From assembly GCF_026626635.1 (NCBI RefSeq), contig NZ_JAPNKA010000001.1:4960001-5024000 (forward strand): DNA of 64,000 bases, in the 5' to 3' direction. The translations under genes and the position numbers were made by a program. How positions within the stretch are numbered: the first letter of the stretch is position 1; every line of letters begins with the position of its first letter. The stretch is from Archangium lansingense. Lineage in GTDB: Bacteria; Myxococcota; Myxococcia; Myxococcales; Myxococcaceae. The notes under the pieces are model-generated. The model saw nothing but the letters and a program-made list of their open reading frames with translations, did not search any database and was not told the origin of the DNA. Positions 33,840 to 43,779 of the stretch are shown here, piece by piece.

Positions 33840-35243
33840 GTGTCCGAGCCCGCCCCAGCCAGCGCGCCGCAGCCGCGCATCCTCATTGCCGATGACCAGG
33901 CCGACGTGCTGGAGGCGTTGCGCTTCCTGCTCAAGCGCGATGGGTACGCCCTCCACTCCGCCCAGTCCCCGGCCGGCGTCCTGGCCACGTTGGAGTCCGA
34001 GGATGTGGATGTGCTGCTGATGGATCTCAACTACGCGCGGGACACCACGTCCGGGCGCGAGGGGTTGGATCTGCTCGCGCGCGTGCGCCAGTTGGACCCC
34101 TCGCTGCCGGTGGTGGTGATGACGGCGTGGGGCAGCGTGGAGGGCGCGGTGGAGGCCATGCGCGGCGGGGCGCGCGACTACGTGCAGAAGCCCTGGGACA
34201 ACACGCGGCTGCTGGCCACGCTGCGCACTCAGCTCGAGCTGGGCCGGGCGCTGCGCCGCTCCCGCCGGTTGGAGGAGGAGAACACCCACCTGCGCAAGGG
34301 TGGGGAGCGTCCGACCTTCGTCGGCGAGTCGCGGGCGATGCAGCCCATCCGCCGCATGGTGGAGCGCGTGGCACCCTCGGGGGCCAACGTCCTCATCACC
34401 GGCGAGCACGGCACGGGCAAGGAAGTGGTGGCGCGGTGGGTCCACGCGGCCTCGGGCCGTCCCGAGCGGCCCTTCGTCGCCGTCAACTCGGGAGGCCTGT
34501 CCGAGGGCATCTTCGAGAGTGAGCTGTTCGGCCACGTGAAGGGCGCCTTCACCGACGCGAAGACGGACCGCATCGGCTGCTTCGAGCTGGCCGACGGGGG
34601 AACGCTCTTCCTGGATGAGATTGGCAACATGCCGCTCACGCAGCAGGCCAAGCTGCTGCGCGTGCTCCAGACGGGCGAGCTGCACCCGGTGGGCTCCTCC
34701 AAGGTGCGCCGGGTGTCGGTGCGCGTCGTCTCCGCGACGAACGTGGACCTGTCCAAGGCGGTGGAAGAGGGCCGCTTCCGCGAGGACCTGCTCTATCGGC
34801 TCAACACGGTGGAGGTCCACTTGCCGCCGTTGAGGGAGCGCCGCGAGGACATCGCCCTGCTGGCCGCGCACTTCCTCAGCGTTCACGGGCATCGTTACGG
34901 GCGCTCGGGCCTGAAGCTGTCGCCGTCCGCGCTGGACGCGCTGATGGCCTATTCATGGCCCGGCAATGTGCGCGAGTTGGAGCACGCGGTGGAGCGTGCG
35001 CTGCTCATGGCCGGCACGGACGAGGTGACGGCGGAGGACTTCCTCTTGCGGCGCGCGGGGGGCGGTCGCGAGGGCCAGGCTCGGTTGGAGGAGATGACGC
35101 TGGAGGAGGTGGAGCGCTACCTCATTGAGCGCTCCCTCGGCCGGCACGAGGGCAATGTGAGTGACGCGGCGAAGGCGCTCGGTCTGTCGCGCAGCGCGCT
35201 CTACCGCCGCATGCAGTACTACGGCATCAAGGGCGCCAGGTGA
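33840..35243 (+). CDS. Sigma-54-dependent response regulator (NtrC family)
   Basis: 467 residues from GTG 33840. Receiver 10-130: acidic pair in ILIADDQADVLEAL, Asp in VDVLLMDLNYARDTTSGREG, Thr in VVMTAWGSVEGA, Lys in YVQKPWDNTRLL. AAA+ domain about 155-390: Walker A-like GEHGTGKEVVARWVHA, the sigma-54 contact loop ESELFGHVKGAFTDAK (GAFTDA in place of the usual GAFTGA), Walker B GGTLFLDEIGNMPL and the R-finger region RFREDLLYRLN. C-terminal Fis-type HTH (NVSDAAKALGLSRSALYRRM). GAFTDA is a known variant. Its kinase follows with a 4-base overlap (GTGA). It likely drives the sigma-54-type promoter before this operon. Confidence 0.92.
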   Translation: MSEPAPASAPQPRILIADDQADVLEALRFLLKRDGYALHSAQSPAGVLATLESEDVDVLLMDLNYARDTTSGREGLDLLARVRQLDPSLPVVVMTAWGSVEGAVEAMRGGARDYVQKPWDNTRLLATLRTQLELGRALRRSRRLEEENTHLRKGGERPTFVGESRAMQPIRRMVERVAPSGANVLITGEHGTGKEVVARWVHAASGRPERPFVAVNSGGLSEGIFESELFGHVKGAFTDAKTDRIGCFELADGGTLFLDEIGNMPLTQQAKLLRVLQTGELHPVGSSKVRRVSVRVVSATNVDLSKAVEEGRFREDLLYRLNTVEVHLPPLRERREDIALLAAHFLSVHGHRYGRSGLKLSPSALDALMAYSWPGNVRELEHAVERALLMAGTDEVTAEDFLLRRAGGGREGQARLEEMTLEEVERYLIERSLGRHEGNVSDAAKALGLSRSALYRRMQYYGIKGAR

Positions 35244-36580
35244 GCCGGCGCAAGCCGCTCGCACACGATGTTCACATCCTCCTGCTGGCGCTGCTGGCGG
35301 GACTGCCGGGTACCCTCACGGCGCTCGTACTCCTCTGGGGAGGAGATGCGAGCGCGAAGGTGTGCTGGACGCTCACCGTCCTGGTGTTGGGGGTGTACCT
35401 GGGCGCGGTCTTCACCCTCAGCGAGCGCGTCACCCGGCCGCTGCAGACGGTGGCCAACCTGCTCGCGGCCCTGCGCGAGGGGGACTACTCGGTACGCGGA
35501 CGTGGCGCGCGGGGGGGAGATCCACTGGGTGAGGTGTACCTGGAGACCAACGCCCTCGCGGAGACGCTGCGCGAGCAACGGCTGGGCGCGATGGAGGCGG
35601 ACGTGCTTCTCACCCAGGTGATGCAGGAGATCGACGTCGCCGTGCTGACCTTCGACGCGGAAGGGACGCTGAAGCTCGTCAACCGCGCCGGGGAGCGGCT
35701 GCTCGGGTTGCCTCGCGCGCGGCTGATGAACCAGAAGGCGGAGGGGCTCGGGCTGGCGGAGCTGTTGGAGGGCCCGGTTCCGCGGCGGCTCACGCGCACC
35801 TTCGCGGTGGAGGGCGGCCCGTACGAGCTGCGGCGGGGGACGTTCCGGCAGGGCGGGTTGCCTCACCAACTGGTGGTGCTCGCGGACCTGCGGCTGGCGC
35901 TGCGCGAGGAGGAGCGCGAGGCGTGGCGGCGGATGGTTCGGGTACTGAGCCATGAGATCAACAACTCGCTGGCGCCCATCCACTCCATCTCGGATTCGCT
36001 GAAGGACGCGCTGGTGCAGGTGCCGCGCCCGGCGGATTGGGAGGAAGACGCGCGGATGGGCCTGGGCATCATCGCGCGGCGCAGCGAGGCGCTGGGACGC
36101 TTCATGTCCGCCTATGCCCGGTTGGCGCGCCTGCCTCCGCCGAAGCTCTCGTCGATGGAGGTGGACCCGTGGGTGCGGCGGGTGGCGGCGCTGGAGACGC
36201 GGCTGCCAGTGGAGGTTCGTCCGGGGCCCACGATCGCGGTGAGCGCGGACGGAGATCAACTGGAGCAGCTCCTCATCAACCTGGTGCGCAACGCGGTGGA
36301 CGCGGCGCGCGAGCGCCAGGGCAAGGTCTGGGTGTCGTGGACGGCCCCCTCTGCGGACGCGGTGGAGGTCTGGGTGGAGGACGAGGGCCCGGGCCTGGCG
36401 GACACGGCCAACCTCTTCGTGCCCTTCTTCACGACGAAGCCGGAGGGAAGTGGCATCGGCCTGGCGCTCAGCCGGCAGATCGCCGAGGCGCACGGGGGCA
36501 GCCTGCGCCTGGAGAACCGGACGGAGGGCCCCGGGTGCCGTGCGCGGCTGCGGCTGCCGTTGAACGCGGCCCGGCGTTGA
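35240..36580 (+). CDS. Sensor histidine kinase (NtrY-like), partner of the NtrC regulator
   Basis: 446 residues. Two N-terminal TM helices (about 8-35 and 42-62) with almost no periplasmic loop, HAMP-like (TRPLQTVANLLAALREGDYS), PAS-like (VMQEIDVAVLTFDAEGTLKL) and the NtrY-type kinase core: H-box RVLSHEINNSLAPIHSISDS, N-box LINLVRNAVDAA, G1 VEDEGPGL, G2 GSGIGLALS. It starts with GTG inside the stop of the regulator gene (GTGA). With so little outside the membrane it probably senses a signal within the membrane or cytosol, as envelope-stress kinases do (inference). It meets the convergent kinase gene with 3 bases between stops. Confidence 0.9.
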   Translation: MSRRKPLAHDVHILLLALLAGLPGTLTALVLLWGGDASAKVCWTLTVLVLGVYLGAVFTLSERVTRPLQTVANLLAALREGDYSVRGRGARGGDPLGEVYLETNALAETLREQRLGAMEADVLLTQVMQEIDVAVLTFDAEGTLKLVNRAGERLLGLPRARLMNQKAEGLGLAELLEGPVPRRLTRTFAVEGGPYELRRGTFRQGGLPHQLVVLADLRLALREEEREAWRRMVRVLSHEINNSLAPIHSISDSLKDALVQVPRPADWEEDARMGLGIIARRSEALGRFMSAYARLARLPPPKLSSMEVDPWVRRVAALETRLPVEVRPGPTIAVSADGDQLEQLLINLVRNAVDAARERQGKVWVSWTAPSADAVEVWVEDEGPGLADTANLFVPFFTTKPEGSGIGLALSRQIAEAHGGSLRLENRTEGPGCRARLRLPLNAARR

Positions 36581-36583
36581 GCC

Positions 36584-38860
36584 TCAGCGCTGCGCGGCCG
36601 GCAGGCGGATGGTGAAGGTGCTGCCCTGGCCCGGCTGGCTCTGCACGTCGATGCGGCCCTTGTGCTTCGCGATGATGCCGTAGCTGACGGACAGTCCCAG
36701 CCCCGTGCCCTGGCCGCGCGGCTTGGTGGTGAAGAAGGGCGTGAAGAGCTTGGAGAGCGTCTCCTGCGACATGCCCTTGCCCGTGTCGGCGATCTCCACC
36801 ACCACCTCGCTGCCCTCCTGCCGCGTGCGGATGCGGATCTCCCCCCGCGTCTCGATGGCGTGGGACGCGTTGATGAGCAGGTTGGAGAACACCTGGCCAA
36901 TCTGCGTGGGATGGCAGCTCACGGGCGGCAGCGGACCGAAGTCGCGCTTCACCTCGCACTTGTACTTGAGCTCGTTCCAGACGAGCTTCAGCGTGGAGGC
37001 CAGCTCCGTGTTCACGTCCACGAGCTGCGGCTCGCCCGTGTCCTCGCGCGCGAACGTGCGCAGGCTCTGGGCGATCTCCTTGACTCGCCGGGCGCCCACC
37101 AGCGACTCCTCGACGAGCTCCGGCATGTCCGTGAGCAGGTAGTCCACATCCTCCTGCTTCCACAGCTCACCCAGGCGCTCGAGCAGCTCCGCGCTGGCGC
37201 TCCCCGGGTTGGCCACCAGCTCGCGCAGGAGCTGCAGCAGCGGGATGAGCGAGGAGACGTACTGGTCGAGCGTCCCCAGGTTGCTCATCACGTAGCTCAC
37301 CGGGTTGTTGATCTCATGCGCCACGCCCGCGGCCATCTGCCCCAGCGAGGCCAGCTTCTCGGTCTGGATGAGCTGGGCCTGCTGCTCCTCCAGCTCGATG
37401 GTGGCCTTGAGCAGCTTCTCGCTGCGGTTGCGCACCAGCTCCTCGAGGCTGTCGCGATGGCGCCGCAGCTCCTCCTCCTGCTGCAGGAGGCGCTGCTCGA
37501 ACAACTTGCGCTCGGTGATGTTGCGGATGATGGACACGGCCTCGTCCGGACCGCTGCGGCGGATGCGGGCCTCGAAGTACTCGCGCCCGTTCGGCAGCTC
37601 CAGCGCGTAGTCGAAGACCTCCAGGGTGCCTTCCCGGATGGCACGCCCCAGGTGCATGAACATCTTGTCGATCAGCGACGCGGGGAACGGCGTCTGGCGC
37701 ATGTTGCTGCCGATGATGCGCTCGGGGGGAACGGCCAGGTCCTCCGGCTTGGCGGCGTGGTAGTCCAGGTAGGTGCCATCCGCGCGCTGGCGCAGGACGA
37801 GATCCGGCAGGGTGCGGATCAGCGAGCGCAGGCGCTCCTCGTTGCGCTTCTGGACGGTGATGTCCACGTTGGTGCCCACCATGCGCAGCGGGCGGCCCTG
37901 CTCGTCGCGCGCTACCACCCGGGCTCGGGTCAGCACCCAGCTCCACCCGCCATCCTTGCGCCGCAGGCGTTGTTCGTTCTCTACGAGCGGAATGGCACCC
38001 TTCAGATGCTCCTGAACGAGTCGCTCGCCATTGGCCACATCGTCGGGATGGCACAGGCGTGCCCAGGTGGTCTGGCTCTGCTCCAGCTCGCCCTCGGCGT
38101 AGCCCAGCATGCCCAGCCAGGCCCGGTTCGCGAACAGCTGGCCCGTGGTCATGTCCAGGTCCCACAGACCGTCCTGCATGCTCTCCAGCACCAGCCGCAG
38201 GCGCTCGGCCAACAGCCGCACGCGCTCCGCACTCGCCTCCTGGGTCTGGCGCATCTCCTGCTCGGCCAGACGTCGCCGTCGCTCGTTGCGCCCGCCGGCG
38301 AGCAGGCCGCCGCAGGCGTCGAGGAACGGCTGGAGGAAGTCGAGCAGCCCGGTGTCGTAGCCGCCAGGGCGTTGGGCCAGTCCCACCAGCCCCACCCGCT
38401 CCCCCTCGGACTCCAGGGGCAGCCCCAGGAAGGTGTGCTCCGCGCCAGGCACCCCGGACAGCACGGGTGCTCCCGTGGAGACGACGGCCCCCACGAGCGT
38501 GCGCAAATCACTCGGCGCCTGCTCCGGTGCGTCCTGCCGGACGGGCAACTCCCACGTGGTATCGGCCTCCTCCCGCGGGAGGCTGGCGAGGAGCCGGAGC
38601 GAGGGAGGTGCACCGTTGGAGGTGAGGAGCTCGCCGATGACGCCGGAGGTGCTGCCCGTCAGCTCCAGCACCACCGTGAGCAGCCGGTCGAGGATGCCTC
38701 GTGCCTCACTCCCGCGGATGAAGTCCGCCTGGGCCTGGGTGAGCGCCCGCAGCAGGGCATTGCTGGCCCGAAGCTGATCCTCGACGAAGCTCTCGCCACC
38801 AGTGGTCACACCGGAGCGGTCCCGGGAGACCGGAGCTGGGCCTTGGGGGAGGGAAGGCAT
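36584..38860 (-). CDS. Cytosolic GAF-PAS-PAS histidine kinase
   Basis: 758 residues, no TM. A GAF domain at about 35-195 (LLRALTQAQADFIRGSEARG, FLGLPLESEGERVGLVGLAQ) is followed by PAS 1 at 215-345 (MQDGLWDLDMTTGQLFANRA), PAS 2 at 350-470 (LPDLVLRQRADGTYLDY), a coiled coil and the kinase core: H-box LGQMAAGVAHEINNPVSYVM, N-box FSNLLINASHAIE, G1 ADTGKGM, G2 GTGLGLSVS. A long helix-rich insert lies between H-box and N-box. The gene starts 11 bases after a Ser/Thr kinase gene, so the two are one operon, an arrangement that suggests cross-control. ATG 38860 preferred; the open frame continues upstream inside the kinase gene. Confidence 0.9.
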   Translation of the reverse strand: MPSLPQGPAPVSRDRSGVTTGGESFVEDQLRASNALLRALTQAQADFIRGSEARGILDRLLTVVLELTGSTSGVIGELLTSNGAPPSLRLLASLPREEADTTWELPVRQDAPEQAPSDLRTLVGAVVSTGAPVLSGVPGAEHTFLGLPLESEGERVGLVGLAQRPGGYDTGLLDFLQPFLDACGGLLAGGRNERRRRLAEQEMRQTQEASAERVRLLAERLRLVLESMQDGLWDLDMTTGQLFANRAWLGMLGYAEGELEQSQTTWARLCHPDDVANGERLVQEHLKGAIPLVENEQRLRRKDGGWSWVLTRARVVARDEQGRPLRMVGTNVDITVQKRNEERLRSLIRTLPDLVLRQRADGTYLDYHAAKPEDLAVPPERIIGSNMRQTPFPASLIDKMFMHLGRAIREGTLEVFDYALELPNGREYFEARIRRSGPDEAVSIIRNITERKLFEQRLLQQEEELRRHRDSLEELVRNRSEKLLKATIELEEQQAQLIQTEKLASLGQMAAGVAHEINNPVSYVMSNLGTLDQYVSSLIPLLQLLRELVANPGSASAELLERLGELWKQEDVDYLLTDMPELVEESLVGARRVKEIAQSLRTFAREDTGEPQLVDVNTELASTLKLVWNELKYKCEVKRDFGPLPPVSCHPTQIGQVFSNLLINASHAIETRGEIRIRTRQEGSEVVVEIADTGKGMSQETLSKLFTPFFTTKPRGQGTGLGLSVSYGIIAKHKGRIDVQSQPGQGSTFTIRLPAAQR

Positions 38861-38871
38861 GACGCGGAACC

Positions 38872-40134
<1,263 letters not shown>

Positions 40135-40248
40135 GGAGCCCCTGAATAACAGAACCTCCGCCGTCATGCCCGGCTGCCTGCTCCCCCTCTCCGCTGGAGG
40201 CTGGGTGGCTGCCCTGGCTGGTACCCCGCTCTCGGAGGGCTTCGGTGG

Positions 40249-40336
40249 GAGACGTCTATCACTGGTGGCGCACATTCCCCTTCTTTGTAGGTCTTGTCGC
40301 AAACCTGCCTACATCACTGAGAGACGTCTACCACTG
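40249..40336. repeat. Direct 16-bp repeats upstream of the lipoprotein gene, with inverted repeat between
   Basis: GAGACGTCTATCACTG (40249-40264) and GAGACGTCTACCACTG (40321-40336) differ in one base and are 72 bp apart. Between them TGTAGG (40286-40291) and CCTACA (40308-40313) form an inverted repeat. They lie between the Ser/Thr kinase start (minus) and the lipoprotein start (plus, 40410), so could be regulator sites for either. Confidence 0.5.
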
Positions 40337-40409
40337 ACCGTCTCAAATCCCGGATGGGGTCCGTGGGGGTTGGATCGTTTTGGGTCCTGCACGCTCCATA
40401 AACCATACG

Positions 40410-40958
40410 ATGAAGCTCTCCATGGCGACCCACCTGCTCGAGTACCGTGAAGTGACGCGTCCGCTGCGGTGGCGTCTTCTGGCTGTCAGCCTCGCACTGC
40501 TCGCGGTCCAGCTTTCCGGCTGCGCGGTGGCGGCTCAGGCCGGCGCCAAGGCATCCGGACCCACCGCGGCAATCAATCCGGTGGTCGAGGTCGGCGCCGG
40601 GCTCCCGTTCGCGACCGCAGGCCTCCGGGTAGGGGTGGCGCCGCTCGACGTGGGGCTGACGCTCGACGGTCGCGCGCCGATTCCGGTCACCGGGGGAGAA
40701 CTCGGCCTCGTCCTCGTGCCGCACCTCGGGCTCGAACTGCTTTCCTACGGCACCACGCGGAACGGGGATCTCGGCTATCTCAGCCCGCGCGCGGGTCTCA
40801 GCGCGGTCTTCATGCTCGACGCGGGCAACCCGCAGAGCTTCTTCTTCGTCGATCTGATGGGCGGCCTCGACCAACCGTTCTCGCCCCAGTGGCGCCGGTG
40901 GTACGGCGGGGCAAACGTGGGCGTGGGGTTCTACCTGCGCCCGTGGATCGGCGGGTGA
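40410..40958 (+). CDS. Outer-membrane beta-barrel-like lipoprotein, function unknown
   Basis: 182 residues. An N-terminal charged stretch (MKLSMATHLLEYREVTRPLR) precedes a hydrophobic run ending in lipobox VQLSGC (about residue 38). The remainder is Gly-rich with alternating hydrophobic strands (EVGAGLPFATAGLRVGVAP, YLSPRAGLSAVFMLD, FFFVDLMGGLDQPFSP, GGANVGVGFYLRPW), as in small outer-membrane barrels. No named family recognised. ATG 40410 was chosen; the true start may be ATG at 40422 or further in, giving a more standard signal peptide. It is flanked on both sides by GTCTAYCA repeats. Confidence 0.6.
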   Translation: MKLSMATHLLEYREVTRPLRWRLLAVSLALLAVQLSGCAVAAQAGAKASGPTAAINPVVEVGAGLPFATAGLRVGVAPLDVGLTLDGRAPIPVTGGELGLVLVPHLGLELLSYGTTRNGDLGYLSPRAGLSAVFMLDAGNPQSFFFVDLMGGLDQPFSPQWRRWYGGANVGVGFYLRPWIGG

Positions 40959-40960
40959 TC

Positions 40961-41016
40961 GCGTCTACCAGGGGGGTGGGGAAAACACATACCTGGGCGG
41001 GATGCGTCTACCACTC
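40961..41016. repeat. Two further copies of the GTCTACCA repeat core
   Basis: GCGTCTACCA (40961-40970) and GCGTCTACCACTC (41004-41016) share the core CGTCTAYCA with the upstream pair at 40249-40336. They lie just after the lipoprotein stop (40958). Four copies within about 770 bp, two on each side of one gene, is more than chance would give. Confidence 0.4.
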
Positions 41017-41053
41017 AAGGGCTACCTGACGCGCACGTGCGCCGGCGGGACCT

Positions 41054-41347
41054 TCAGTACGCCGTGAACGACAGGGAGCGGCCCGCCTCGAAGCGGGGAT
41101 TCTTCTGGAGGTGCTCCAACACGCCAGAGGTGCAGTGGAGGGTGACCAGGGGAATGCTGCCCGGCTCGCTGACCCATTTCACCGAGTCCATCAGTGAATG
41201 GGACTGGAGGTAGCTCAGCACGGTGTCACGAAATTGCTCACCCAGGGCACACGCCGCGGCGTGGGCGGCCGACCGGTCCCGCTGGGGCGCGGGGCGATAG
41301 TGGGCGGCGGGCTCTTCCCGGGGCATGACGATGGTTTCGATCCACAT
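41054..41347 (-). CDS. Small protein with possible inhibitor-I9-like fold
   Basis: 97 residues, no signal peptide or membrane helix. ATG 41347 has an excellent ribosome site (GGAGGT 5 bases upstream), which supports this as a real gene. N-terminal MWIETIVMPREEPAAHYRPA is unremarkable. The C-terminal half (DTVLSYLQSHSLMDSVKWVS, then PLVTLHCTSGVLEHLQKNPR and F) has the rhythm of subtilisin propeptide/I9 domains, in which a strand ending V-x-L is followed by a short helix L-x-x-L-x-x-x-P. Stand-alone I9-like proteins inhibit or chaperone proteases. The resemblance is weak and unverified. Confidence 0.55.
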   Translation of the reverse strand: MWIETIVMPREEPAAHYRPAPQRDRSAAHAAACALGEQFRDTVLSYLQSHSLMDSVKWVSEPGSIPLVTLHCTSGVLEHLQKNPRFEAGRSLSFTAY

Positions 41348-41425
41348 GCTGGACCTCCGGTCTCAAGAGCCAAGAAAAACGGTCATTAGATTATCGCAAG
41401 TGACAGGTTTTGGGTTGCGTCATTT

Positions 41426-42010
41426 TTATTTCTCACCAGAGCCGGGTGAGTCGCCCGGCGGAGAGGTGTTCGGGGCCGGCGTCTTGTTGAGCGATGACCA
41501 GATGCGTGAGGCCTGGGGCGAATCGACCTTGCCATGCACGGCGGCGAGCACCCGACCGCTCGCGTCGAGCGCGAAGACGTAGGGCACCTTGCTGGAATCG
41601 AGTCCCAGGGTCTCGGCCAGGGCGCCGTTGCGGTCGACGAGGGTGTCGTCCCAGTAGGGCCGGGGTACCTGGTTCTTCACGCGGCTGCGCACCGTTCCCA
41701 TGCTCACGAAGAAGGGCAGGCGGAGCGAGATGATGGACTCGCGCTGGACGCTGGCGGAGGCGTGCTGGTCGGCGGCGTCGAACCACCGCCGCATCTCATC
41801 GCCCGCGTTCTTGTCGGTGATGGCGACCAGCAGCGTGGGGTTGCCCTCGTACTCCTGGCTCGAGTGCTCCTGGCCCAGGACATCCTTCCCCGTGAAGCCG
41901 GGCAGGGGTTGGCCCACTCCGGGGCTGTCCGCCGCGCCCGCAGGAAGAGCCAGGGCAGTTGCCGTGAGCAGTACCTTCCACCAGACACCCGTTCCGCGTC
42001 GTTCCGGCAT
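41426..42010 (-). CDS. Secreted redoxin-like protein lacking a CxxC motif
   Basis: 194 residues. Signal peptide MPERRGTGVWWKVLLTATAL, cleavage near AGAADS. The rest has the outline of an AhpC/TSA or YtfJ-like thioredoxin fold: VGQPLPGFTGKDVLGQEHSS, NPTLLVAITDKNAGDEMRRW, WDDTLVDRNGALAETLGLDS and VPYVFALDASGRVLAAVHG (cis-Pro loop). There are no cysteines in the mature protein, so it cannot work as a thiol oxidoreductase. A binding or scaffold role is more likely. ATG 42010 has GGAGG about 8 bases upstream. It is 110 bases before the histidine kinase stop on the same strand, with no clear operon link. Confidence 0.65.
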   Translation of the reverse strand: MPERRGTGVWWKVLLTATALALPAGAADSPGVGQPLPGFTGKDVLGQEHSSQEYEGNPTLLVAITDKNAGDEMRRWFDAADQHASASVQRESIISLRLPFFVSMGTVRSRVKNQVPRPYWDDTLVDRNGALAETLGLDSSKVPYVFALDASGRVLAAVHGKVDSPQASRIWSSLNKTPAPNTSPPGDSPGSGEK

Positions 42011-42119
42011 GCGCTCTTCCTCCTATGGAGTCAGATGCCGCTTGCCGTGAGATGTCGCAGTTGGGGGGCCGGGGCTCGGTGGTCAGGCCGCTGGACGGGC
42101 GGGCAGGCCGGGCTCCTGC

Positions 42120-43679
42120 TCAGAGATCCTTCGCCACGGGGATTCGGAGCGTGAAGGTGCTCCCTTTGCCGAATTGGCTCTGCACCTCGATGCGGCCCCG
42201 GTGGCTCGTCATGATGCCCTCGCTGATGGACAGGCCGAGCCCCGCGCCCTTGCCGGGCGGTTTGGTGGTGAAGAACGGGCTGAAAATCTTGGAGATCACG
42301 TCTGGTGTCATCCCGTGCCCGGTGTCGGAGACGCGCACGAGCACCTCGTCCCCCTCGTGCAGCGTGGTGATGTGGATGACCCCGCGCTCCGGGATGGCTT
42401 GGACGGCGTTGAGCAGGAGGTGGGTGAACACCTGGTTGAGCTGGGCGGGGCGGCCAAAAATGGGCGGGACCTGCCCGTAGTCGCACTTCACCTCGCACCG
42501 GTACTTGAGCTGGTTCCACACCACCTTGAGCGTGGTGGCCATCTCCTTGTTCACGTCCACCAGCTCCGGCTGGTTGGAGTCCTCCCGGACGAAGGCCTTG
42601 AGGCTCTGCACGATGTCCGCCACGCGGTGGGCGCCCTCGCGCGAGTCGTTGAGCAGGTCGTTCACATCTCCCAGCAGGTAGTCGAGCTCCTCCTGCTCCT
42701 GCAGGGAGCGGATGCGCGCGAGCAGCTCGGCCAGGGGCCCCTGGAGCTCCGGGCCCAGCCCGTCCCCCAGCTCGCGGTAGAGCTTGAGCAGCTCGGTGAA
42801 GACCGCGAGGTATTGGGAGAGGGTTGCCAGGTTGCTGGTGATGTAGCCCAGCGGGTTGTTGATCTCATGGGCAATCCCGGCCACGAGCTGACCCAGCGAG
42901 GCCATGCGCTCGGAGTGGAGCAGCTGGGCCTGCCGCTCCTCGAGTGCCACGGTGGTGTGCAGCAGCGACTCGGTGCGGCTCTGGACCAGCTCCTCCAGGT
43001 GGTCGCGGTGGCGCTGGAGCTCCTCCTCGCGCTGGCGCAGCAGCTCCTCGGTACGGCGCTGCTGCCGCTGGCTGCGCCACCCCAGGATGATGCTGCAGCA
43101 GGTGGCGACAAAGGGCTGGAGGAACTCGATGAGCTCGGGACCGTAGCCGCCGGGGCGGTTGGCGATGCCCACCATGCCCACCAGCTCCTCACCGGACTTG
43201 AGGGGCAGGCCGAGGAAGGCATTCATGGACGGGTGGCCAGGAGGAAGTCCGCCCGCGCGGGGATCCGTCGCAGGCGCGTTGGCGATCACGGGCTCGCCGG
43301 TGGTGAGCACGCGGCCGAAGAGCGTCTCGAGGTTGCGGAACTCCATGCCCTGGGCGGCGCTGCGCTCGTAGAGCTCGCGCAGCTCGTCCGTCCAGGCGAG
43401 GTTGGTGATGGCATGGGTGCGCAGATAGGGGGCGCCCTTCTCATCCCGGAGCACCTCGCCGATGAAGCCGTACCCGCTCTCCGTCAGCTCCAGCAGGACG
43501 GTGAGCAGCTTGTCGAAGAGTTGGTGGGCATCGCTGCCGCGGATGAACTCGAGCTGGGCCTCGGTGAGGGCCTGGAGCAGACTGGTGCTGGCATGGAGCG
43601 CCCGCTCGGCCACGAGCGCACGCGAGCGAGGACGCCCCTGGGCTGAGTCCGGTCGGCGACCCGATACGGCTTTGCTCAT
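42120..43679 (-). CDS. Cytosolic GAF-domain histidine kinase
   Basis: 519 residues, no TM. The GAF domain at about 28-215 (LLQALTEAQLEFIRGSDAHQ, ESGYGFIGEVLRDEKGAPYL, FLGLPLKSGEELVGMVGIAN) is followed by a coiled coil (EELLRQREEELQRHRDHLEE) and the kinase core: H-box LGQLVAGIAHEINNPLGYIT, N-box FTHLLLNAVQAIP, G1 VSDTGHGM, G2 GAGLGLSIS. It is paralogous along both GAF and kinase parts to the kinase at 36584-38860 but lacks the two PAS domains. Orphan: no receiver protein gene is next to it. Confidence 0.9.
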   Translation of the reverse strand: MSKAVSGRRPDSAQGRPRSRALVAERALHASTSLLQALTEAQLEFIRGSDAHQLFDKLLTVLLELTESGYGFIGEVLRDEKGAPYLRTHAITNLAWTDELRELYERSAAQGMEFRNLETLFGRVLTTGEPVIANAPATDPRAGGLPPGHPSMNAFLGLPLKSGEELVGMVGIANRPGGYGPELIEFLQPFVATCCSIILGWRSQRQQRRTEELLRQREEELQRHRDHLEELVQSRTESLLHTTVALEERQAQLLHSERMASLGQLVAGIAHEINNPLGYITSNLATLSQYLAVFTELLKLYRELGDGLGPELQGPLAELLARIRSLQEQEELDYLLGDVNDLLNDSREGAHRVADIVQSLKAFVREDSNQPELVDVNKEMATTLKVVWNQLKYRCEVKCDYGQVPPIFGRPAQLNQVFTHLLLNAVQAIPERGVIHITTLHEGDEVLVRVSDTGHGMTPDVISKIFSPFFTTKPPGKGAGLGLSISEGIMTSHRGRIEVQSQFGKGSTFTLRIPVAKDL

Positions 43680-43779
43680 CGTTTCACCATGCTAACCCGG
43701 CTAGGGGGGAGCGACTCGGCGCCATCATCGTTCCACCAGGCCAGATGTCCAAACTCGCCTGCCTGGAGTACGGGCGTGT

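Noticed and set aside
33474..35243. A genuine ABC-ATPase/NtrC fusion protein
   Set aside because: The ATPase part lacks signature and Walker B, the joint is low complexity, and the regulator has its own GTG start at 33840 giving a standard length. Kept only as a finding to test.
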